Part shown: positions 15,901 through 20,229 of the stretch, in pieces
Position numbering within the stretch: position 1 is the stretch's first letter
Layout of the letters: each line of letters begins with the position of its first letter
DNA from: Pseudomonadota bacterium
Lineage (GTDB): Bacteria; Pseudomonadota; Gammaproteobacteria; Xanthomonadales; Xanthomonadaceae
Assembly (NCBI GenBank): GCA_023430045.1
Contig: JAEZCF010000127.1
Coordinates: 1-20,229 of the forward strand
Direction of reading: 5' to 3'
DNA: 20,229 nt
Made by a program: the position numbers and the translations under genes
Notes under the pieces: model-generated
Seen by the model: the letters and a program-made list of their open reading frames with translations, nothing else
What the model was told of the DNA's origin: nothing
Databases searched by the model: none

Positions 15901-17188
15901 CGGCGCCGACGTTGTTGAAGCTGCTGCCGCCGATGGTGTAGGTCGGTGCGGTGACTACGCCCGTGGTCGGGTTGATCGAGGCACCGCCGCCCAGGCCATC
16001 AATGACCGGCTTGAGCTGGCTGATATTGACCGCGTCGGTGTCGCCGACGCCGGCTGCCATGTTGACAATCCTGCGCTTGGTCGAAGCATTTCCGATCGAA
16101 ACGGTGTTGGCCTGATCCGCTGTCGAGTCCACGCCCAGCGCAATGGAACCGCTGGCAGACGCCTGCGACCGCAGACCAATGGCGACCGCGCCAGAGCCCG
16201 TGGCTTCACTGTCCGTAGCGAGCGCGACCGAACCAGCGCCGGTGGAAAGGGTGTTCTCACCGATCGCAATGGTCGGCGAGTTGGCGCCAATGCCGGTGGA
16301 CTTCGCATTGCTGCCAATAGCGATGTTGCCCGCTCGGCCAGCATTGTCGGCGACGTTTGCCGGCACCTGGCCCTGCCCGACCTTGACGTAGTCATTGACC
16401 GTCTGCAGGCGCGTGTCGAGATTGGTGACCGCTTCACCGACGTTGTTCACGGTGGTGCCGCCCACGTTGTAGCTGGGTGCGGTGATGCTGCCATCGGCAG
16501 CAACGGCGGCGTCGCCCCCCAGGCCGGCGACCACGCCTTTGAGCTGGGTTACGGTGACTACGTCGTCGTCCTGGGTACCCGCTTTGACATTGACGATCTG
16601 GCGGGTGAATGTCAGGCCATCGCGATTGTTCACGGCACCAACAGATACCGTATCTGCTCGATCCGCCAGGGTATTCGGGCCGATCGCAACGCTGTTGTTG
16701 GCCCGCGCTTCGCTCATCACACCGATGGAAACGCTACCGACTCCGTTGGCGTAGGCACCTCGCGTAGCACCCGTTGCTCCACCAATGGCGACTGAGTAAT
16801 TACTTTCAGCGCGCGTGTTCGCACCGATGGCGAGCGAAGCTTCTCCCGACGCATCTGCGACTGATCCTACACCCGCAATGCCGTGACTGATGAAAGCATC
16901 AGGAATAGCGGAAATGCCGACGACGCCAGACGTCGAAGACATCGGCGCCACGGAAGACGCGGCCTCACAGCGCAGTCCATCGGTCGACACGTTTTCATTC
17001 ACGGCGCACTGCGGTGCTTCCGGCGAATCGGCGGCCAATGCAGCACCGGCCGGCAGGGAAAGAGCAACGGCCATGGCGGCGGCCAAGCGGCTGCGCCCGG
17101 TCTTCTTGCCACGCGATGCGGCCAGTTCATGGGCAACCGCCCAGGTACCGGTCGATACATTCCAGATCAACTTGTAAACAGCATTCAT
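12968..17188 (-). CDS. Trimeric autotransporter adhesin, 1406 aa (YadA/Hia type)
   Basis: A large predicted type Vc adhesin. It begins with an extended signal peptide region (MNAVYKLIWNVSTGTWAVAH), with cleavage near residue 52. YadA-like head repeats occupy about 112-185, 286-368 and 1219-1283. Neck or TDAVN-type motifs recur at about 383-392, 495-503, 632-640, 762-770, 884-893, 1011-1019 and 1299-1308. Between them is a long stalk of repeats containing GTAQSVADGLGGG, starting near 642, 772 and 895. A short coiled-coil segment (about 1305-1335) leads into the YadA-type anchor (about 1337-1406), which ends GAGYSW. It would trimerise in the outer membrane and mediate attachment or aggregation. 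The stalk repeats are conserved at DNA level, unlike in the 772-aa paralogue downstream. An intrinsic terminator follows. The long open frame on the opposite strand is a shadow of its codon bias. Confidence 0.95.
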   Translation of the reverse strand: MNAVYKLIWNVSTGTWAVAHELAASRGKKTGRSRLAAAMAVALSLPAGAALAADSPEAPQCAVNENVSTDGLRCEAASSVAPMSSTSGVVGISAIPDAFISHGIAGVGSVADASGEASLAIGANTRAESNYSVAIGGATGATRGAYANGVGSVSIGVMSEARANNSVAIGPNTLADRADTVSVGAVNNRDGLTFTRQIVNVKAGTQDDDVVTVTQLKGVVAGLGGDAAVAADGSITAPSYNVGGTTVNNVGEAVTNLDTRLQTVNDYVKVGQGQVPANVADNAGRAGNIAIGSNAKSTGIGANSPTIAIGENTLSTGAGSVALATDSEATGSGAVAIGLRSQASASGSIALGVDSTADQANTVSIGNASTKRRIVNMAAGVGDTDAVNISQLKPVIDGLGGGASINPTTGVVTAPTYTIGGSSFNNVGAALGNLDGRVDSLESAGGAGGPGLVERNATTGEITVANKEVGGDINLRDANGDTRTLTGIKAGTTRTDAVNFGQLSDTATSVAAALGGGAAMDATGKVTAPSYSIGGSDYANVGDAFGAVDTSLSDLDGRVGTVEGDIVNVKGDVTNLQGDITNLTNGTVGIVKYDTATGSVNVATDMGGDTVNFAGTAGERTLTGVKAGVADTDAANFGQLKGTAQSVADGLGGGSTVNPDGSITAPSYSIGGSDYANVGDAFGAVDTSLTNIDARVTTNEGDITNINGRLDGLADGTAGLVTYDAASKEVNVATGKDGDKVNFAGTDGERTLAGVKAGVADTDAANFGQLKGTAQSVADGLGGGSVVNPDGTITAPSYTVGGTTVTNVGDAITNIDGRTTTNTGDITNLTSVVNDLQAGVGGIVSYDAPTGTVNVASAQAGDTVNFAGTAGDRTLSGVKAGVADNDAANVAQLKGTAQSVADGLGGGSTVNPDGTITAPSYTVGGTTVTNVGDAITNIDGRTTTNTGDITNLTSVVNNLSSGAAGIVTYDAANGVVNVAAAQGGNRVSIAGADGNRVLAGVADGTVEDGSDEAVNGSQLSATNDRVAANETSITNIDGRVTNAEGNITDLTTQVTNLSSGAAGLVTIDATTGNVQVAAGKGGDVVDMEGTDGKRRVGGVANGIDDGDAVTMAQLRAAGAIDPVSGDVLSVLTYDDSSLAKATLGGTNGTVIGNLGNGLIAAGSREAVNGGQLYQMNADWEAKWGALDGRVGTIEQGIADGSIGGGAGGSGGPVVAPGTGEGSVAVGDGADAGGAGSVAIGEGSSATGDKGVAVGAGSDASGDNSVAIGAGSTADRDNEFSVGSEGNERIVSNVGAGVRPTDAVNVQQMNDRFEAERKYVDDRFHSVDKRFDRMGAMSSAYAGMAINTAGLSGDNRIGAGVGAQNGRTALAVGYQRILGEKKNVSVSLGGAFSGSDKSVSAGAGYSW
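14319..15300. repeat. DNA-level stalk repeats in the large adhesin
   Basis: About 80 identical bases at 14319-14399 recur at 14688-14768 (369 bp apart, 123 codons). About 67 identical bases at 14844-14910 recur at 15234-15300 (390 bp apart, 130 codons). Both spacings are multiples of three, so unequal exchange between copies would shorten or lengthen the stalk in frame. Confidence 0.85.
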
Positions 17189-17209
17189 GAGAGGTTTCCC
17201 GATGGGTGT

Positions 17210-17230
17210 GCGCGACGTGTCATGTCGCGC
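17210..17230 (-). promoter_or_regulatory. Leader stem-loop ahead of the 1406-aa adhesin
   Basis: GCGCGAC (17210-17216) and GTCGCGC (17224-17230) are perfect reverse complements around a 7-nt loop, 22-42 nt upstream of the adhesin start codon. It could affect ribosome access or message stability. Confidence 0.5.
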
Positions 17231-17480
17231 CGTTGTGGTGGCGATGTCGCTCTTGGCTTCCGGGGGTTTCCGGAATGGCGCTATCGTTGTCTTTGGGTCG
17301 CCTGCAACCCATCGGTCCGGTCTGAATTCGAAAACGGGTGCTTTACGCTTTCAGGGGGCGTAAGGGATTCGTTAAGTGATGTCGTTGGCCTGCGGAACGT
17401 GAGGATCAGCACATTTGGCGCTATGCGCCGCGCTTTCGCGATGGGGCAGAAGATGCGACGGATTCCGCGCGCACGTTTCA

Positions 17481-17502
17481 GCCGGGCAGAGCCCGGCTCT
17501 AC
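17481..17502. repeat. SMAG-type half repeat
   Basis: GCCGGGCAGAGCCCGGCTCTAC is a single palindromic SMAG arm ending in CTAC. It is identical in form to the right arms of the dimers near 10.3 kb. Confidence 0.75.
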
Positions 17503-17558
17503 GCGACACTCCAGATTTCCTCATGTACGTCCGCGCGTCGCACGGTGCACGATGAGCG

Positions 17559-17778
17559 GGCTGGTGACGAAGAAGCACCAGCCGGGATTGGCATCCTGAA
17601 TTGCTTCAAACCATTGAACTCTGTTGCGGCCGCTCTTGGCCACGGCGGAGAATGCATCGCCTTGCCGGTTCCATGGCGGGCGATGCGTGGGGGTCTTTCC
17701 CGATCCGCCGGTTTTTGGTTTGAAGCGCCGGTATGCCAACCCGCATCGCCTGCCACCTCGCGCTTCGGCGCAGGTGGC
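17559..17778 (+). ncRNA. Putative structured leader RNA with competing stems
   Basis: A chain of inverted repeats. GGCTGGTG (17559-17566) pairs with CACCAGCC (17576-17583). Segment A (17654-17661, GCATCGCC) pairs with segment B (17679-17686), supported by an inner GCC/GGC. B also pairs with segment C: 17674-17687 matches 17742-17755 over 14 bp with one G-U pair. C overlaps the next hairpin D, GCCACCT-C-GCGC-TTCG-GCGC-AGGTGGC (17752-17778), which has a cUUCGg tetraloop. D ends 25 nt before the start codon of the 136-aa gene. A/B plus D, or B/C alone, are mutually exclusive, as in attenuators and riboswitches. Whether it is transcribed, and on which strand, is not shown by the sequence. TTGGCA at 17588 is a possible -35 without a good -10. 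Confidence 0.4.
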
Positions 17779-17803
17779 TTCACCGCGCCGCGAGGTTCAT
17801 CCG

Positions 17804-18214
17804 ATGCACGACGATTCCCCTGTTTCCCTGGCCCGCGCCCGCCTGCGTGTTCTGATCGGCACGGCGATAGAAGACCTGCCTGCGGACTTCATCACCCGCC
17901 TGGGGCGCGTCCTGGCCGAAGAACAGGGCGAGGATGCCGGGCCATGCGGGCCCCCTAGATTGATGCTGGTGCGCACCAACCAGCGCGACGCCACGTCACA
18001 GGCCGGCGGACATGCCGCGTCTGCCCGTGCAAGCGGGCAGGCCGAGCTGCACGACAAGGTGCGCGGCCTGGAGGCCATCCTGGAAATGCTGCACGCCGCG
18101 CATCTGGACCGGCGCGAGTACCCGACGTCGCCCGCGCTCAGCGAAGGCCTTTTGGAAGGATTGATCCTGGCCGGCCGCGAACTGGTGGGTGCCATGGCGG
18201 CAGAGCCGACTTGA
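17804..18214 (+). CDS. Uncharacterised 136-aa protein
   Basis: A small, probably cytoplasmic protein that I do not recognise. It begins MHDDSPVSLARARLRVLIGT and has no signal peptide or membrane segment. An acidic, helical N-terminal half (about 8-45, including a predicted helix DFITRLGRVLAEEQGE) is followed by an Ala/Gly-rich linker (about 65-80). A C-terminal helical region follows (LHDKVRGLEAILEMLHAAHL ... LLEGLILAGRELVGAM). It could be a small regulatory or scaffold protein; no catalytic motif is evident. The start at 17804 has GAGG eight bases upstream, and an open frame further upstream is not needed. It is the only plus-strand gene on this side of the adhesins and is preceded by a region able to form competing stem-loops. 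A SMAG dimer follows its stop codon. Confidence 0.65.
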   Translation: MHDDSPVSLARARLRVLIGTAIEDLPADFITRLGRVLAEEQGEDAGPCGPPRLMLVRTNQRDATSQAGGHAASARASGQAELHDKVRGLEAILEMLHAAHLDRREYPTSPALSEGLLEGLILAGRELVGAMAAEPT

Positions 18215-18236
18215 GCTCCGCGGCTTCGTTCCGGCG

Positions 18237-18309
18237 GTAGAGCCGACCCATGGGCGGCTGCACTCAAGGGGCCAGACGGCCAGGGCAGCCGACCATCGGT
18301 CGGCTCTAC
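18237..18309. repeat. SMAG-type repeat pair
   Basis: GTAGAGCCGACCCATGGGCGGCT and AGCCGACCATCGGTCGGCTCTAC form a 73-bp dimer from GTAG to CTAC. It lies between the convergent 136-aa gene and the D,D-carboxypeptidase gene, at the right edge of the envelope block. The sequence type resembles the single unit at 7703. Confidence 0.8.
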
Positions 18310-18320
18310 CGCCAGAACGA

Positions 18321-18346
18321 AGAAACCCCGCCGGAGCGGGGTTTCT
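18321..18346 (-). terminator. Stem-loop terminator of the D,D-carboxypeptidase gene
   Basis: AGAAACCCCGC and GCGGGGTTTCT form a perfect 11-bp stem with a CGGA loop, about 23 bp past the stop codon of the minus-strand gene. The A/T-rich outer pairs give short T runs on both strands, so it may stop transcripts arriving from either side. Confidence 0.75.
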
Positions 18347-18368
18347 GTTCGAACGTATGCGGGCCGGC

Positions 18369-19586
18369 TTATTCCGATTCCCACCACATCCAGAAGCTGT
18401 CCCACAGGCGCTTGAAGAAGCCGGCTTCTTCCACCGCCGTGGTCGCTACCAGCGGAGCCTGCGCGACCACCTTGCCGTCCAGCGTCACCTTCAGCGTACC
18501 GACCTGCTGGCCGGCGGTGAACGGGGCCACCAGGGTCTTCGGCACGTCGATGCTCGGCTTCAGGTCGTTGTAGCGGCCACGCGGCAGGCTGACCAGCATC
18601 GGCTGCGCCACGCCCAGCTGCACCTTGTCGGTCTTGCCCTTCCATACCTTGTGCTCGGCCACCATCTTGCCGGGCTCGTACAGGCGGTGGGTTTCAAAGA
18701 AGCGGAAACCCCAGTTGAGCAGGGCCAGACTGTCGTCGGCACGCTGCTTTTCCGACGCGCCACCCAGTACCACCGCGATCAACCGCTGATCGCCACGCTG
18801 GGCCGAGCTCATCAGGCAGTAACCGGCTTCAGAAGTATGGCCGGTCTTGATGCCGTCCACGCTGCCATCGCGCCACAGCAGCAGGTTGCGGTTCGGCTGC
18901 TTGATGCTGCCGACAGTGAATTCCTTGATCTTGTTGTACGCGTAGGTATCCGGGTAATCGCGCACGAATGCGCGGCCCAGCAGCGCCAGGTCGCGCGCGG
19001 TGCTGTGATGGCCTTCGGCGGTGAGGCCATGGGCGTTGACGAAGTGCGAGTTCTTCATGCCCAGCTTTGCGGCATAGCTGTTCATCAGCGAAGCAAACGC
19101 TTCTTCGCTGCCCGCCACATGTTCGGCCAGAGCGATCGCGGCATCGTTGCCGGACTGGATCGCCATGCCCTTTTCCATGTCTTCCAGACGCGCGGTCTGG
19201 TTGACCGGGAAGCCGCTGTAGCTGCCATCGGTACCCGCGCCGCCTTCGCGCCAGGCACGCTCGCTCATCATCACCTGGTCATCCTGCTTGACCTTGCCGT
19301 TCTTCACTTCGGCAGCGATGACATAGGACGTCATCACCTTGGTGATGCTGGCCGGGGCCAGCGGGGCATCGACGTTCTCGCCGGCCAGCACCTGGCCGGA
19401 GGCATAGTCCATCAGGATCCAGGCCTTGGATACGCTGGGCACCGGGGCCGGCGGCGTGGCCACGGTGGCCGGGGCGGATTCGGCGGCCGGAGCCGGGGCG
19501 GCCGGGGTCGGCAGCCCGGTCTGGGCATGGGCCAGGCCGACCACCAGGGTGGCGGCCAGCGCGGTGGCGGCGAAACGGAATTTCAT
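18369..19586 (-). CDS. dacC: D-alanyl-D-alanine carboxypeptidase (PBP5/6 type)
   Basis: A 405-aa penicillin-binding protein that removes the terminal D-Ala from peptidoglycan pentapeptides in the periplasm. A signal peptide covers about residues 1-21, and a Pro/Ala-rich linker about 22-50. The active-site motifs are complete: SITK at 80-83, SGN at 145-147 and KTG at 247-249. A PBP5-type C-terminal beta domain follows at about 285-380. The last residues (FFKRLWDSFWMWWE) form the amphipathic membrane anchor typical of PBP5/6. The 19586 start gives the signal peptide and has AGGAG upstream. The symbol may equally be dacA, since the two are not separable by sequence here. It lies directly downstream of rlpA as in E. 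coli, but the expected ybeD neighbour is about 10.7 kb away. Confidence 0.93.
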   Translation of the reverse strand: MKFRFAATALAATLVVGLAHAQTGLPTPAAPAPAAESAPATVATPPAPVPSVSKAWILMDYASGQVLAGENVDAPLAPASITKVMTSYVIAAEVKNGKVKQDDQVMMSERAWREGGAGTDGSYSGFPVNQTARLEDMEKGMAIQSGNDAAIALAEHVAGSEEAFASLMNSYAAKLGMKNSHFVNAHGLTAEGHHSTARDLALLGRAFVRDYPDTYAYNKIKEFTVGSIKQPNRNLLLWRDGSVDGIKTGHTSEAGYCLMSSAQRGDQRLIAVVLGGASEKQRADDSLALLNWGFRFFETHRLYEPGKMVAEHKVWKGKTDKVQLGVAQPMLVSLPRGRYNDLKPSIDVPKTLVAPFTAGQQVGTLKVTLDGKVVAQAPLVATTAVEEAGFFKRLWDSFWMWWESE

Positions 19587-19637
19587 GGGACAGCAGGCTC
19601 CTGGAACGGCCGGATATGAAGAGAGGGAACGCCGGCC

Positions 19638-19643
19638 ATTGTA
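19638..19643 (-). promoter_or_regulatory. Candidate -10 box for the carboxypeptidase gene
   Basis: TACAAT on the minus strand matches the -10 consensus at five of six positions and would give a leader of about 45 nt carrying the AGGAG ribosome site. No good -35 box is present at the usual distance, so confidence is low. Confidence 0.3.
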
Positions 19644-19661
19644 GGCCGTCGCGAAGGAGAC

Positions 19662-19686
19662 GCGGCAGGCGTTGCCGGCCTGCCGC
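19662..19686. other. Stem-loop between rlpA and the carboxypeptidase gene
   Basis: GCGGCAGG (19662-19669) and CCTGCCGC (19679-19686) form a perfect 8-bp stem with a 9-nt loop, starting 7 bp past the rlpA stop codon. It could partly end the rlpA transcript. There is no T-run. Confidence 0.5.
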
Positions 19687-19692
19687 TGGCGA

Positions 19693-20229
19693 TCATTCCT
19701 TGACGATCTGCGGGGCGCCGAAACCCAACCCGGCGATGCGCCCGGCGAGTTCGGTGGCGCTGGCGTGGTCGTTTGCCGGCACGCGCAGCCGCCACAGGGT
19801 GCGACCACCGGCGGCGATATCGCTGATGGTGGCGCCGGCGATGCCGGCAGCGGTCAGCTGGCCCTGCGCGCGGGTGGCGTTGTCGCGGCTGGCGAAGCTG
19901 GCCACCTGCAGCAGCACATTGCCCAGCACCTGCTGGGACAGCGTGGGGGCCGGTGCGATGTTCGTGGAGCCGGTCTCTGCCCGGCCGCTGGCCTGTGCAA
20001 GCCGGGCAGCGCCCGACTCCCTGGCGGTGGTGCTGCTGGCTGGCCGGGCGGAGCCTGGATCGGTGGCCACCGCGCGGGTGATCGGAGCGGGCTTGCCGGT
20101 GGCGACGCGCACCTGCTTTTCCTGCATCCAGCGGTCGAAGTTGTCGGCCGAACCGGGTTTGGCGCTGTCGGCGACGCGGTAGCGCCAGGCTTCGCCGCTG
20201 TTGGTGGTAGTTACGGCGGTAGCGGCCTG
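19693..20229 (-). CDS. rlpA: Septal ring lytic transglycosylase RlpA, C-terminal part
   Basis: The 3' portion of a gene whose start lies beyond the window edge; 178 residues are visible, beginning QAATAVTTTNSGEAWRYRVA. An Ala/Thr/Ser-rich linker leads into a C-terminal SPOR domain (LQVASFASRDNATRAQGQLT ... RTLWRLRVPA), which binds denuded glycan strands and targets proteins to the division septum. The catalytic DPBB domain expected upstream is not in the window. Identification rests on the SPOR domain together with the position directly upstream of the PBP5/6 gene, the same order as rlpA-dacA in E. coli. Another SPOR-domain protein is possible but less likely. Confidence 0.75.
   Translation of the reverse strand, partial: QAATAVTTTNSGEAWRYRVADSAKPGSADNFDRWMQEKQVRVATGKPAPITRAVATDPGSARPASSTTARESGAARLAQASGRAETGSTNIAPAPTLSQQVLGNVLLQVASFASRDNATRAQGQLTAAGIAGATISDIAAGGRTLWRLRVPANDHASATELAGRIAGLGFGAPQIVKE

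Larger units (their letters stand above)
17189..17625. promoter_or_regulatory. Upstream region of the large adhesin
   Basis: No convincing gene lies here. Candidate minus-strand promoter: TTGCAG (17307-17302), 16 bp, then GATAGC (17285-17280), a weak match. Upstream of it, TTACGC (17343-17348) and GCGTAA (17358-17363) form a perfect 6-bp dyad with a 9-bp spacer, a possible regulator site. Near the start codon the dyad GCGCGAC/GTCGCGC (17210-17230) would form a leader hairpin. A single SMAG arm is at 17481-17502. Confidence 0.4.

Noticed and set aside
12827..16795. A very long open frame (1322 codons) on the plus strand opposite the large adhesin
   Set aside because: It mirrors the codon bias and repeats of the adhesin gene, has no recognisable domain or signal, and runs through the terminator. 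The minus strand has a complete adhesin architecture.

Overview
The window looks like a chromosomal segment from a gammaproteobacterium of the Xanthomonadaceae, most likely a Stenotrophomonas. I base this on the high GC content and on many GTAG...CTAC imperfect palindromes that match the SMAG/REP family known from S. maltophilia. The gene content fits too, including the order rlpA - dacA/C - ybeD - lipB - lipA. No database search was possible, so the genus is an inference.

Layout, left to right. (1) 1-2895: an apparent minus-strand operon of a DUF2242-type lipoprotein, an unrecognised 438-aa secreted protein ending in a Ser-Asp repeat, and a short-form 6-phosphogluconate dehydrogenase. Spacers are only 2 and 4 bp. 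(2) 3027-5204: a tail-specific protease (Prc/Tsp, S41) on the minus strand. (3) 5205-5613: a gene-free stretch with head-to-head tandem repeats around a 26-bp inverted repeat. (4) 5614-7652: ybeD (DUF493) - lipB - lipA, the lipoate attachment and synthesis pathway, apparently read from a promoter whose start would make the ybeD message leaderless. (5) 7863-17188: an envelope block holding a CsgG-like secreted protein (minus), a divergent LpxR-type lipid A deacylase (plus), a SMAG cluster, and two tandem minus-strand trimeric autotransporter adhesins of 772 and 1406 aa. (6) 17189-18214: a leader region with competing stem-loops followed by an unrecognised 136-aa gene (plus). (7) 18321-20229: a D-alanyl-D-alanine carboxypeptidase (PBP5/6 type) and the 3' part of rlpA, both minus.

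The cell-wall/lipoate cluster rlpA-dacA-ybeD-lipB-lipA, contiguous in E. coli, is here split between dac and ybeD by about 10.7 kb of surface genes. These supply trimeric adhesins, an outer-membrane lipid A modifier and a CsgG-related protein, all in a position where strains could differ. Both edges of the block carry SMAG elements.

Most worth checking are the structured leader at about 17559-17778, the 26-bp inverted repeat with its flanking repeats, the tandem adhesin pair with DNA-level stalk repeats, and the hexanucleotide microsatellite just upstream of gnd.
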